Below are positions 1 through 7,941 of a stretch of DNA of 33,446 bases, in pieces; position 1 is the stretch's first letter, and every line of letters starts with the position of its first letter. The translations under genes were made by a program, and so were the position numbers. The DNA lies in NCBI GenBank assembly GCA_947165595.1, contig CAMVAV010000020.1, forward strand, positions 1 to 33,446. The letters are read 5' to 3'. Source of the stretch: an uncultured Clostridia bacterium. GTDB lineage: Bacteria > Bacillota > Clostridia > Oscillospirales > Oscillospiraceae. A model generated the notes under the pieces. The model was not told the DNA's origin. It searched no databases and saw only the letters and a list, made by a program, of their open reading frames with translations.

Positions 1-101
1 CGCTGGTTTTGCGCCAAAGGCGCAAAACACGTCTCATGCGAAATTTAACGCCGCCGCGCGGCTATAAAACGATTTTCAATCGTTTTAATAAATTTCAGTA
101 T
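1..101 (+). repeat. 150-bp hairpin-rich repeat, copy 1 (right two thirds)
   Basis: This stretch matches, in the opposite orientation, the complete copy at 27464-27613 with about one base difference. It contains the hairpins GTTTTGCGCC-AAA-GGCGCAAAAC and AAAACGATT-TTC-AATCGTTTT and ends with CAGTAT, which pairs with ATACTG at the other end of the element. The left third is missing because the window starts inside the element. It carries no transposase; it looks like a MITE or large REP-type element. The minus strand can be read as a short peptide that appears in otherwise unrelated frames at the repeat copies, so protein calls here are artefacts of the repeat. Confidence 0.85.
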
Positions 102-810
102 GAAAGAGTGCGCTGCGCTCCGCACAGATCCCCAGCGCGGAGCAGGTATCGACACAGACGCCGGTATAGATTTTGCCGGAGGAGGAGAGGACCGCGGCCG
201 CGACGCCGCCGGCCTCGACATAGGCGGAGATCTTCCGGGCGTTCTGCACGGCCCGGGCCGCGTCATACATACGGTCCCAGTACCACTGGTCCGCCGTGAT
301 GCCGCTCACATGGCAGGTCCGCTTTTCGCGCAGCAGAGGCACGTCGACGCCTTCCGCCCTCCGATGATATCGAAACCCGCATTTCTCCAGAACGCGCTTC
401 GACCTGGCGTTGCCCTCGTACCAGCCGGCCCACACCCGCGTCATGCCGATGTCCTCGAAGGCGTGCCGCAGCAGCTCCCCCGCCGCCTCCGGTACGATGC
501 CCCGACCCCAGAACGGCTTTCCCAGCCAGTAGCCCAGCTCGCATTCGTCGTCCCGCCCGGTCAGACCGGCATGCCCGTTCAGCTTCAGCTCAACGGCTCC
601 GATCGCCCGGTTGTCGTCCTTCAGGCAGACGGCATACGCCTCCCTGCCCTGAAAGACGTTCCGGATCACGTCCCGGCTCTCCTCCACGCTCCGGTGGGCG
701 GGCCAGCCCGCGATCGGGCCGACGTCCGGGCCTTTGGCGTATTCGTACAGGCTCCCGGCGTCGCCGTCCTCCCAGCGGCGCAGGATCAGACGTTCCGTTT
801 TCAGGCTCAT
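85..810 (-). pseudogene. GNAT acetyltransferase fused to a cytidine deaminase domain, truncated by the repeat
   Basis: Residues 1 to about 165 form a RimJ/RimL-type GNAT domain: the start MSLKTERLILRRW is typical, and ELGYWLGKPFWGRGIVPEA is the acetyl-CoA binding region. From about residue 185 the protein becomes a cytidine-deaminase-like domain, with AAAVLSSSGKIYTGV followed by the CAE zinc/catalytic motif (ICAERSALF) used by Bacillus-type deaminases. It stops right after this motif; the last residues HTEIY and the stop codon come from the repeat. The second zinc motif (PCxxC) and the rest of the deaminase are missing, so that domain cannot bind zinc properly. The start is supported by AAAGGGGAAAG just upstream. 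The GNAT half might still fold. The two domains are seen in sequence; loss by element insertion is inference, since the other side lies outside the window. Confidence 0.75.
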
Positions 811-831
811 GCCGCTTTCCCCTTTCTTTGC

Positions 832-1191
832 TTATGAACCGCCGCCCTCTTCTTTTTCCTTCCTCGCCCTCGCGTCGAGCACGATGCAAAGGGGCTCGCC
901 GTCCGCCTGCCCGTCGGGCAGGACGGTGTTGCCGACGATGCTGTGTCTGCCGTACCGCTCCGTCGTATCCGCGCAGGAGGTGGGCTCCATGTCCTTCGTG
1001 TCGGTACAGTAGCGATGGAAGGGCGAGCGTACCGCAAGCTCGATCGCGCCGTCCGCGCCGAGCTCCGCCGCGTCCGCGAGGTAAAGCATGACGCTGACGT
1101 CGCCGGGCGTCTGCTCCCATTGGCCCGCCACCTCGTAGGTGTAGCCGGGCGCCGCGCCCTGTCCGCTCTGCCGCGTGACGTGCGCGAGCAC
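832..1191 (-). CDS. small membrane-anchored protein of unknown function, start unresolved
   Basis: I do not recognise this family. The given start is a GTG at 1189-1191, but the frame stays open upstream and codes for a clear hydrophobic helix (RLLLIVIAAIPALLVLAH, about 1186-1242) preceded by a very basic stretch, as in a single-pass membrane anchor with an extracytoplasmic domain. No ATG, GTG or TTG occurs in that frame between the helix and the in-frame stop inside the upstream gene. An eight-base homopolymer lies at 1310-1317, where a frameshift could hide the real start. It sits between two acetyltransferase genes on the same strand and ends 22 bases before the next start, so it is probably co-transcribed with them. 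Confidence 0.5.
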   Translation of the reverse strand: MLAHVTRQSGQGAAPGYTYEVAGQWEQTPGDVSVMLYLADAAELGADGAIELAVRSPFHRYCTDTKDMEPTSCADTTERYGRHSIVGNTVLPDGQADGEPLCIVLDARARKEKEEGGGS

Positions 1192-1375
1192 GAGCAGCGC
1201 CGGAATGGCGGCAATGACGATCAGAAGCAGCCGCCAACCCCGCCGCAGCTTTTCACGCGCGCTGCGCTTTTGCCTGTCGCTTTGCTGGTGCGCTCTCCTC
1301 TCCGGCGCGTTTTTTTTCGCGCCCGTTCGTTGCAGCGGTTTACGGTCCGGGGATCGCTGACGGGTGCGGCCTGCC

Positions 1376-2113
1376 TCAGAGCCCCGCGAGGGCGAGGAAT
1401 TTCTTCTCGGACTGAATTTCGTGGGAGATGAATTTTCCGTCCCGGAACAGCGAGAAATTCGTCACCGGCGAGGGCGCGCTCTGCGCCTTCTCGCGGCTGT
1501 CGATATGTATGACCCTGAGCGGGACGTCATGCTCCCTCGCGGCCTCGGCGAGCCGCGGGACCCAGTAGTAGGTGTACGGGCACTGATCGGAATAGTAGAG
1601 CACGAAGCCGTCCTCCGCCACCCGCGGATGCTTCGCGCAGTCCCGGAAGCGCGGCGCCTCCGCGTCGTCCGCAAAGGGAAGATGCCACAGCTGGATACCG
1701 ACGTCCGATTCGTCCGCGACCCGAAAGCCCTTATACTTGAGATACTTCGGGTCGGCGAGGAAGCCCTTCTTCTTCGCGGAGGACAAAATGCAGAGTCCCT
1801 TCCGGCCCTGCGCCTTCGCGTCCCGGACACACTCGTTCAGCAGGTCGCTCGAATACCCGTGCCCCTTGAGCGCGCCGGACACCCAGAGGCAGTTGATATG
1901 CGTGTATCCGTCCGCGTCCAGCGGCTGCCACGCATACTCCGCGGGGATGTACTCGATGAAGCACTTCCCGCGCTCCTCGCTCCGGTAAAAGACCAGCCCC
2001 TCGCGAAAGCGCGCCCTGAGCCACTCCTTTTTCCGCGCGCTCTGATTGTTGGACATGGCGCAGCAGATGTGCTCTTTGTCGATGTTTTCCTCCGTGATCC
2101 TGATAAAGCCCAT
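1376..2113 (-). CDS. GNAT N-acetyltransferase with C-terminal YoaP-like domain
   Basis: The 245-residue protein has an N-terminal GNAT fold (residues about 1-150; the region HINCLWVSGALKGHGYSSDL holds the acetyl-CoA binding part) followed by a domain resembling the C-terminus of Bacillus subtilis YoaP, with SDQCPYTYYWVP, a thioredoxin-like CPYT turn. The length is close to YoaP (about 250). The substrate is unknown. AAAGGAG sits just upstream of the ATG. It is divergent from the DEAD-box helicase gene and is probably the first gene of a minus-strand unit continuing into the two genes at 1191-85. The family call is from remembered similarity. Confidence 0.75.
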   Translation of the reverse strand: MGFIRITEENIDKEHICCAMSNNQSARKKEWLRARFREGLVFYRSEERGKCFIEYIPAEYAWQPLDADGYTHINCLWVSGALKGHGYSSDLLNECVRDAKAQGRKGLCILSSAKKKGFLADPKYLKYKGFRVADESDVGIQLWHLPFADDAEAPRFRDCAKHPRVAEDGFVLYYSDQCPYTYYWVPRLAEAAREHDVPLRVIHIDSREKAQSAPSPVTNFSLFRDGKFISHEIQSEKKFLALAGL

Positions 2114-2130
2114 GGGATGCTCCTTTCCGC

Positions 2131-2168
2131 CGCCCGGGAGTTCATGCTGCCTGCCGGCCTCCCGGGCG
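2131..2168. promoter_or_regulatory. perfect 10-bp inverted repeat between divergent genes
   Basis: CGCCCGGGAG at 2131-2140 is repeated inverted as CTCCCGGGCG at 2159-2168 with an 18-base spacer. It lies just upstream of the YoaP-like gene, between divergent transcription units. It could be an operator or a 5' leader hairpin; nothing further can be said from sequence. Confidence 0.4.
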
Positions 2169-2215
2169 AATACAACGGCGGCAGGCTGTGCCGCTTTTCT
2201 ATCCTTCGCGTGGAC

Positions 2216-2244
2216 TTGAAAGGCGTCCGAGAGTATGCTACACT
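2216..2244 (+). promoter_or_regulatory. predicted sigma-A promoter for the DEAD-box helicase
   Basis: TTGAAA at 2216-2221, a 17-base spacer, then TACACT at 2239-2244. It lies about 100 bases before the proposed ATT start at 2347, in a locally AT-richer stretch. Confidence 0.5.
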
Positions 2245-2346
2245 ACAGAAAACGCGGCGGTCCGCAGTGAGCGGGGCGATTTCGGTCCCCGACCGGGAAA
2301 AACCGTCCGGGCGGAGGCCGCTGCCGCGAAAAAGGAGGAACCTCTC

Positions 2347-3810
2347 ATTACCTTTCAGTATTTCAAGCTCGGCGACGCCATCGAGCGGTCGCTTCACGAG
2401 CTCGGCATCAGCGAGCCGACGACCATTCAGGAGGAGGTGATCCCCGAGGTCCTGCTGGGGCACAACGTGCTCGCGCTGGCGCAGACGGGATCGGGCAAAA
2501 CGCTCGCCTACGGCGCGCCCATCCTGCACAAATTATCCGCGCAGACGCCGAAGGAGCGCCGTATCCGCGCGCTCGTGATCGTCCCGACGCGCGAGCTCGC
2601 GCTGCAGGTCCGCGAGAACATCCGCTCCTACGCCGAATATCTGCCGCTGCGCTGCGACTGCGTCTTTGGCGGCGTGGATATGGAAAAGCAGAAGAGGATG
2701 CTCGCGAAGCAGACGCCCGACATCCTGGTGTCCACGCCCGGACGGCTCCGGGACATCCTGACGCAGCCGGACGCCCCGCGGGGGCTTCTCGGAGGCTGCG
2801 AGACCGTCGTGCTGGACGAGGCGGACAAGCTGTTTGAATCGACCTTTCTTGCCGACACGAAGGACATTCTCTCCTTTGTCCCCGCGCAGCGGCAGACGCT
2901 CATGTTCTCGGCGACGATGCCGAAGCAGATGGAAGCCACCGCGCATGAGCTGATGGGCGCTTACGTGCGCAAGCTGGCGCAGCCGCGCAACTCTACGGTC
3001 GAGACGATCGATCAGACGCTTTACTATGTGGATCGGGAGAATAAATTCCCGCTGCTGCTCCACATCCTCTCGCGCGGCTTCGACGGGACGGTGCTGATCT
3101 TTACGGCGACCAAGTACCGCTCCCGCATGGTGGCGGAAAAGCTCTGCGAAAACGGCTTTGCCGCGGACGTGACGACCGCCGGCATGAGCATGAATTCGCG
3201 TCAGAAGAAATTCGCCGACCTGCGCAGCGGGAAGACGCGGATCCTGGTTTCGACCAATCTGCTGGCCCGCGGCGTCGACGCGGAGAACGTCTCCCTGATC
3301 GTGCAGTACGACATCCCCGACGCGGCGCAGGAGTACATCCACCGCATCGGGCGCACGGGGCGCGCGGGACGCTCCGGCACGGCGGTCTCGCTTTGCGAGT
3401 TCTGGGAGAAAAAGTATGTGCGAAACATCGAAAAGCTGATGGGGAAGCCGATCCCCGTCGTCACGGATCATCCCTACCCCATGACCTGCTTTGAGGTCCC
3501 GCACGACCGGCACGGCAGGCCGGTGGACCCCAACGTGCAGGAGTCCCGAAACGCGGCGCGGGCGTTCAACGCGGAGCGCGCGGCGAAAAAACGCGCGGAG
3601 CAGGAGGCGCAGAACATGGCGCGGACGCTGGAGGAGGAGCCGCGGCGGAAGGACGCGCCCGAGCCCGAGCCTCAAAAGCCGGAGCCTGCCGCGGCGCCGT
3701 CCGCCTCGGAACAGGACCTGCCGCCCCGCCGCCGCAGACGTCGCCGCCGCCGCAGGCCGCGGCGCACAAGAGGCGCCGACGCCGCGCCGGAGGAGCTGCC
3801 GGAGGAATGA
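2347..3810 (+). CDS. DEAD-box ATP-dependent RNA helicase, probable ATT start
   Basis: All core motifs are present in order: Q motif TTIQEEVIP, motif I AQTGSGKT (about residue 45), Ia PTRELALQ, II DEAD (about 157), III SAT, V ARGVD, VI HRIGRTGRAG. The final ~110 residues are charged, rich in Glu/Ala/Pro and end in a long arginine run (about 3727-3770), a likely RNA-binding tail. The protein unwinds RNA in the cytoplasm, probably in ribosome assembly or mRNA turnover. The start is unusual. The best ribosome site (AGGAGG at 2333-2338) is followed after 8 bases by ATT, and homology begins right there (ITFQYFKLGD). The next in-frame ATG upstream is at 2188, before the predicted promoter, so it would not be on the transcript. 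The helicase call is firm; the start is inference. Confidence 0.93.
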   Translation: MTFQYFKLGDAIERSLHELGISEPTTIQEEVIPEVLLGHNVLALAQTGSGKTLAYGAPILHKLSAQTPKERRIRALVIVPTRELALQVRENIRSYAEYLPLRCDCVFGGVDMEKQKRMLAKQTPDILVSTPGRLRDILTQPDAPRGLLGGCETVVLDEADKLFESTFLADTKDILSFVPAQRQTLMFSATMPKQMEATAHELMGAYVRKLAQPRNSTVETIDQTLYYVDRENKFPLLLHILSRGFDGTVLIFTATKYRSRMVAEKLCENGFAADVTTAGMSMNSRQKKFADLRSGKTRILVSTNLLARGVDAENVSLIVQYDIPDAAQEYIHRIGRTGRAGRSGTAVSLCEFWEKKYVRNIEKLMGKPIPVVTDHPYPMTCFEVPHDRHGRPVDPNVQESRNAARAFNAERAAKKRAEQEAQNMARTLEEEPRRKDAPEPEPQKPEPAAAPSASEQDLPPRRRRRRRRRRPRRTRGADAAPEELPEE

Positions 3811-3881
3811 CCGGCGTCCGGCTGAGAAGAGACGCCCGAAGCACGGGGCGTTTTGAGAGATCCGGGATGGAGGAGAGCAGT

Positions 3882-4991
3882 ATGAAATCAGGGAGAAGAC
3901 TCGCGCCGATCCTGGCAGCTTTGTTGGTTCTCGGCGCCGTCGCCATCGGCTGCATCGTGAGCACCGGCGCGGAGAAGGAAACGCGGAGCGGCACGGCCTA
4001 TGCGGCCTCCGCCAAGTATTCGGAGGGCGTGAGCGCAAAGTGCGAAATAACCGGCTATCACCGTTATGAGGGGGAAAACGGCTTCCGCCTCCTTTCAAAG
4101 GGGGACAAGGTCGCCGTGATCTCGCCGTCCGAGCTGCCGAGCCGCAGGCGGGTCGACGCGACGGTCAGCGGTCTCAGGGCGTGGGGACTCGTCCCGGTGG
4201 AGGGGAAACACGTCTGTCCGCAGACCCGCACGCTGGACGAGCTGATCGAGGACCTTGTGTGGGCGCTGAACGATCCCGAAATCAAGGCGGTATTTTGCGT
4301 CAGAGGCGGCTCCGGCGCGTCGGACGTGATGGATCGGCTCGCTTTGGAGCGGATCGAAAACGCAAGGAAGCCGATCATCGGCTACAGCGACATCACGGTC
4401 TATCATTCCGCGTGGACGGCGGCGGGGGTTCCGTCCGTCCATGCCGGCATGAGCGACGTGTTCACTTATCTGCCCGCGGCCTGCGCCAAGGCGGAGCGCC
4501 GTATGCTGCTGGGCGAGATTCCCGCGTACCGATGCCGGACGGACACGCCGTGCGTCAACGGCGAAGCGTCGGGCGTCCTGATCGGGGGCAACCTGTCCAC
4601 ATTCGTCTCGGTGCTCGGCACGGAATACGACTGCACCCGGATCGAAGAGCCGTATATCCTGTTTTTTGAGGACGTCGACGACAATATGCGGGAGATCCAC
4701 CGCTATCTGACGGTTCTCAAGCATCTGGGCGTGCTGGACAGGGCATCCGCCATCGTGTTCGGCGAGTGGACGGACCTTCCGTCGGACGGCGAGGGCAACT
4801 TCGGCGCGGTGCGCGGCGGGGAGTTCCGGTCGGTCGCGGATATGATCCGCAGGGAGTTTCTCTCCGATCTGGATATTCCCGTGGCGTTCGATTTTCCCTC
4901 CGGACACGGGCGCGTCAACTACCCGCTGCTCATGGGGGAAACGGCTCGGCTGAGCGTCTCCGACGGTGTCTATACGCTGACATGGGACTGA
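3882..4991 (+). CDS. exported S66-family LD-carboxypeptidase (LdcA/MccF-like)
   Basis: A serine peptidase of family S66, which removes a D-amino acid from an L-D peptide bond, as in murein tetrapeptide recycling, or cleaves microcin C-like compounds. The catalytic triad is visible: Ser169 in GYSD, Glu263 in FFEDV, His342 in SGHG. The N-terminus (about residues 8-25) is a hydrophobic segment ending near a Cys, with an imperfect lipobox, so the enzyme is membrane-anchored or secreted, whereas LdcA is usually cytoplasmic. The start at 3882 is chosen because GGAGGAG lies just upstream and a signal segment follows at once. At 369 residues it is slightly longer than typical S66 enzymes, due to the signal and spacer. 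It follows the helicase by about 70 bases. The substrate cannot be told from sequence. Confidence 0.88.
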   Translation: MKSGRRLAPILAALLVLGAVAIGCIVSTGAEKETRSGTAYAASAKYSEGVSAKCEITGYHRYEGENGFRLLSKGDKVAVISPSELPSRRRVDATVSGLRAWGLVPVEGKHVCPQTRTLDELIEDLVWALNDPEIKAVFCVRGGSGASDVMDRLALERIENARKPIIGYSDITVYHSAWTAAGVPSVHAGMSDVFTYLPAACAKAERRMLLGEIPAYRCRTDTPCVNGEASGVLIGGNLSTFVSVLGTEYDCTRIEEPYILFFEDVDDNMREIHRYLTVLKHLGVLDRASAIVFGEWTDLPSDGEGNFGAVRGGEFRSVADMIRREFLSDLDIPVAFDFPSGHGRVNYPLLMGETARLSVSDGVYTLTWD

Positions 4992-5005
4992 TTTGAAGCT
5001 CATCA

Positions 5006-5033
5006 TTGCGCCGCGCGCCATGTGTGGTATAAT
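5006..5033 (+). promoter_or_regulatory. predicted strong promoter with extended -10
   Basis: TTGCGC at 5006-5011, a 16-base spacer ending in TGG, then TATAAT at 5028-5033. It overlaps the first codon of the GGDEF fragment, so it appears to have been joined to the middle of that gene by a deletion. Confidence 0.55.
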
Positions 5034-5280
5034 GGCCGAGTTCATCGCCATCCTGCGCAGCGTCCCGCCGGAGGTGCAGCCCGCGCTGGGCGACCGGATC
5101 CGCGCGTCCATTAAGGGCATCACCCTGCCCGAGCTGAAGGGGGAGCGCACGATCAGCGCCTCGATGGGCTTCACGTATTTTCACGAGTCCGACACCGGCG
5201 CCGGCGACGCTCTCGGCCGCGCCGACGAGGCGGTCTACGAGGCGAAGCACGCCGGACGGGACAACTGGAAGCTGAAATAA
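5032..5280 (+). pseudogene. C-terminal half of a GGDEF (diguanylate cyclase) domain
   Basis: The translated frame resembles the second half of a GGDEF domain: MAEFIAIL sits where GG(D/E)EFIAIL should be, followed by the helix region and then TISASMGFTYF and ADEAVYEAKHAGRDNWK, the usual end of the domain. The first half (substrate-binding helix and the beginning of the signature) and any sensor domain are missing, and the signature Gly-Gly-Asp/Glu is lost, so it cannot make cyclic di-GMP. The frame can be opened further upstream (TTG at 4993) but that part has no similarity to the family. A promoter ends exactly where the homology begins. I read it as a deletion remnant. Confidence 0.75.
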
Positions 5281-5384
5281 ACAACGCCGGGGCGGGGAGC
5301 GGAGAAAAGCCGCGTCCCCCGCGAAGGGACCGCGGGAGGACCGTCCGACGGTTTGCCATGAGACCGGCTGTGATAAGTAATACA

Positions 5385-5425
5385 GGCTCCGTACGGGCGG
5401 CGTCGCGCGCCTTCTGTACGGAGCC
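5385..5425. terminator. hairpin between convergent genes, possible terminator
   Basis: GGCTCCGTAC at 5385-5394 pairs perfectly with GTACGGAGCC at 5416-5425 over a 21-base loop. It lies between the plus-strand GGDEF fragment and the 3' end of the minus-strand permease. Neither side has a good T-run, so termination efficiency is uncertain. Confidence 0.45.
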
Positions 5426-5437
5426 TTGCGCGCGCAT

Positions 5438-7084
5438 TTATTCCGGTTTGGTATCCTCCCGCGGGAAGCCGGGAGCCTCCGCCGGCGAAGCGGGGCCCTC
5501 GCGGAAGGCTCCGGCGGCCGGAATGTCGTTGACGGCCGATGCATCATTCGCGGCGGGTTCGCCGTTCGCGGGCGCTCCGGCGTTCACGGCAGACGCGCTG
5601 CCTGCGCCCGGCTGCAGCTCCGTCAGCTTCTGCTCCTTGAGTTGGGCGAGCTGCTCCGCGGCGTCCTCGGCGGCGAGGTCCTCCGCCGTCTTCGGGATCA
5701 CGAGGTTGAGCACGATGGCGAGCAGCGCGGCGGGGACGATGCCGGAGCCGCCGAACACCAGATTGATGTTGGGACCGAGCCCGGCGATCGCGCCGGCCGT
5801 GGCGCCCAGACCGTAGCCGACGCCGAGCGCGACGGAGACGATGGTGATGATGCGGTTGGTCACGCCGTACTTCGTGATCAGCTGGATGCCCGAAATGGCG
5901 ATGGAGGAGAACATCATCACCGCCGCGCCGCCGAGCACGCTCTGCGGCATGATGGACACGACCGCCGCGAGCTTCGGGCTCAGGCCGCACAGCACGAGGA
6001 AGATCGCGCCCATGGTCAGCGCGAAGCGGTTGACGACCTTCGTCATGGCGACGAGCCCGACGTTCTGCGAGAACGAGGTGTTCGGCAGCACGCCGAACAG
6101 CGCCGCGAAGGTCGAGCCGAGGCCGTCGCAGGTCACCGCGCCGGAGAGCTCCCTGTCCGTCGCCTCGCGGCCCATGCCGCCCTCGATGCAGCCCGCCGTG
6201 TCGCCCACGGTCTCGACCGCAGTGACGATGAACATGATGCTGATGGGAACGATCGCCGCCATGCTGAAGGTCGGCTTGACCGGCAGGAGCCTCGGGGCCG
6301 ACAGCCATGCCGCCTCACGGATGCGGCTCCAGTTGAGCACCCACGACTTCGTGAACTCCGCGCCGTCCGCGTCCAGCGCGGTGGTGACGAGGAACGTGTC
6401 CATCAGCGCGCAGAGCAGATAGCCGAAGACGATGCCGATCAGAATGGACGAGGAGGATGTGATCCCCTTCGTGAAGTGCTTGAACGCCACGATGACGACC
6501 AGCACGGCAAAGCCGATGAACAGGTTTTCCGCCGAGCCGAAGTCCTTCGCGCCGGAGCCTCCCGCGAAGGAGTTGACGCCGACGGAGATCAGGCTCAGGC
6601 CGATGGCGAGCACCACCGTTCCGGTGACCACCGGCGGGAAAAGCCTGCGCAGCGGCTTGATGAAAAAGCCCAGCACCGTCTCGAAGACGCCGCCGATCAT
6701 CGACGCGCCCAAAATCGCGCCGTAGGCGATCACGCCGCCGCCCATCGTGGCGGCCACCGAGCGCATCACGCCGAGAAAGCCCGAGCTGGTGCCCATGATG
6801 ATCGGCACCTGCCCGCCGATCGGCCCGATGGAGAACAGCTGCACGAGCGTCACGAGGCCCGCGACGAGCATCGCGTTTTGCAGCAGCGCGACATACAGCG
6901 CGGGCTCGCCGCCGCTGATGCCGCAGGCGCCGCAGATGATCATCAGGGGCGTCAGGTTGCCGACGAACATCGCCAGAACATGCTGGATGCCGAGGGGGAT
7001 CGCGTGCCTGAGCGGGATGCGGCCCTTAAATTCATACGGGCTTGTGTACTCAAAATTCAGGTTCGGTTTCCAGTCGAATTTCAT
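5438..7084 (-). CDS. NCS2-family xanthine/uracil permease
   Basis: A polytopic membrane protein with about 12-14 hydrophobic segments. It carries the family signature QNVGLVAMT (QNxGxxxxT) near the middle and an N-terminal FKGRIPLRHAIPLGIQHVLAMF, typical of nucleobase:cation symporters of the PbuX/UacT/UraA group. It would import xanthine, urate or uracil by proton or sodium symport; which base cannot be told. The 548-residue length exceeds the usual 430-480 because of a C-terminal tail of roughly 70 residues that is Ala/Glu/Pro-rich and probably unstructured. GAAAGGGG precedes the ATG. It has its own promoter at 7121-7149. The leader is only about 30 bases, too short for a purine riboswitch. 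No purine catabolism genes are adjacent. Confidence 0.9.
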   Translation of the reverse strand: MKFDWKPNLNFEYTSPYEFKGRIPLRHAIPLGIQHVLAMFVGNLTPLMIICGACGISGGEPALYVALLQNAMLVAGLVTLVQLFSIGPIGGQVPIIMGTSSGFLGVMRSVAATMGGGVIAYGAILGASMIGGVFETVLGFFIKPLRRLFPPVVTGTVVLAIGLSLISVGVNSFAGGSGAKDFGSAENLFIGFAVLVVIVAFKHFTKGITSSSSILIGIVFGYLLCALMDTFLVTTALDADGAEFTKSWVLNWSRIREAAWLSAPRLLPVKPTFSMAAIVPISIMFIVTAVETVGDTAGCIEGGMGREATDRELSGAVTCDGLGSTFAALFGVLPNTSFSQNVGLVAMTKVVNRFALTMGAIFLVLCGLSPKLAAVVSIMPQSVLGGAAVMMFSSIAISGIQLITKYGVTNRIITIVSVALGVGYGLGATAGAIAGLGPNINLVFGGSGIVPAALLAIVLNLVIPKTAEDLAAEDAAEQLAQLKEQKLTELQPGAGSASAVNAGAPANGEPAANDASAVNDIPAAGAFREGPASPAEAPGFPREDTKPE

Positions 7085-7120
7085 GCGTGCTACCCCTTTC
7101 TTCCCATAGAGCCTGAGACC

Positions 7121-7149
7121 ATTATATTTGGGATCGGGGGCAAGCGCAA
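7121..7149 (-). promoter_or_regulatory. predicted promoter for the nucleobase permease
   Basis: On the minus strand, TTGCGC (7149-7144), a 17-base spacer, and TATAAT (7126-7121). It is well placed about 35 bases before the permease start. Confidence 0.6.
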
Positions 7150-7308
7150 GTGTGTTTTTTGCGGCGGCCTGTCCCGACGCGGGCAGGGAATGCCGCGGAA
7201 CCGGCGCGAAGCCGCGGGGGGAAGCGAACGCGCCGTTTGCCGGTGCTTCGGCGTGTCAATACCCACCATGCACAATATTTTGCGGTTTTTGTCGTGCATC
7301 CTGCCCAC

Positions 7309-7337
7309 TTGAACCCTCAGATTGTGTCTGCTATACT
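7309..7337 (+). promoter_or_regulatory. predicted promoter for the two small genes
   Basis: TTGAAC at 7309-7314, a 17-base spacer, TATACT at 7332-7337. It stands 30 bases before the ATG at 7368. The 283 bases between the permease start and this gene hold only this promoter and the divergent one; I saw no RNA gene in them. Confidence 0.65.
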
Positions 7338-7367
7338 TCTCTTCAGTTGTGTGTGGGAGGGATCGGC

Positions 7368-7490
7368 ATGGAATCAGAGGCATATCAAGCCAATGAAGAG
7401 ACCGCGGCGGAGGAGCGTCCGCAGCAGGCGGCGAAGGATTCGGACTTCACCGTGTTTTTCTTTGACCTTTTGGCGGAACAGCGATACTGA
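7368..7490 (+). CDS. 40-residue acidic small protein
   Basis: I do not recognise it. The frame begins at an ATG with GGGAGGG 7-8 bases upstream and follows a good promoter. The product (starting MESEAYQANEE, ending FFFDLLAEQRY) has a very acidic, disordered first half and a hydrophobic/aromatic end, which could bind another protein. It ends 21 bases before the next small gene. It might alternatively be a leader peptide for that gene. Expression signals are good; function is unknown. Confidence 0.5.
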   Translation: MESEAYQANEETAAEERPQQAAKDSDFTVFFFDLLAEQRY

Positions 7491-7511
7491 AGAAAACAGA
7501 GGAAACGGCAT

Positions 7512-7766
7512 ATGCGTTTGGATTTTGGTACGATTTGGAACAACATTGAGCATTGCGAGGGGCAGACCTTCGCCACGCTCGCCGGGCAGGCGTTTGCCTA
7601 CGACGTGCGGGAGAACGCGCTTGCCATCCGGCGCAGCGATCTGGTGCTCGACCGGACGGAGGTCGAGAATGCGTTCAGGACCGGCGTTCCGGAAAAGCCC
7701 GGCAACGGACGCGGAACGACGGCGTACATCAACGCCATCCTGCGCGACAACCGCATCCGCAGCTGA
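7512..7766 (+). CDS. 84-residue conserved-type small protein, unknown function
   Basis: The protein (MRLDFGTIWNNIEHCEGQ ... YINAILRDNRI) resembles a type of small hypothetical protein I recall from Firmicutes, with an FxxIWxxI start, a Gly-x-x-Phe-x-T turn and a YIxAIL end. It looks like a compact winged-helix or DNA-interacting fold, but that is a guess. GAGGA stands 8-9 bases upstream of the ATG. It is the second gene of a two-gene unit bounded by the promoter at 7309 and the terminator at 7792. Confidence 0.65.
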   Translation: MRLDFGTIWNNIEHCEGQTFATLAGQAFAYDVRENALAIRRSDLVLDRTEVENAFRTGVPEKPGNGRGTTAYINAILRDNRIRS

Positions 7767-7791
7767 AGGTACGCCGCGGTAAATACAAGAT

Positions 7792-7829
7792 AATCCACCC
7801 ATCCTTTTACAGGCGGGTGGATTTTTTGT
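7792..7829 (+). terminator. Rho-independent terminator
   Basis: AATCCACCC at 7792-7800 pairs with GGGTGGATT at 7815-7823 and is followed by a T-run. It closes the small-gene unit before the helicase gene. Confidence 0.85.
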
Positions 7830-7941
7830 TTGCTGCTTTAGCGGACCGGCCGATCGCGCATTCGCAGATTACAAACGCGCACGGTTGAAAAACATACCAC
7901 AATGTGTTAGGTTTAAGAAGAATGAAGAAAGGGTGGATGGC

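Noticed and set aside
7085-7150. A purine riboswitch before the nucleobase permease
   Set aside because: The predicted transcript leader is only about 30 bases; there is no room for the three-way junction and no matching core.
5426-7312. A long plus-strand frame antisense to the nucleobase permease
   Set aside because: The product is a low-complexity Arg/Asp/His/Ala mix, while the minus strand encodes a complete NCS2 permease with its signature.
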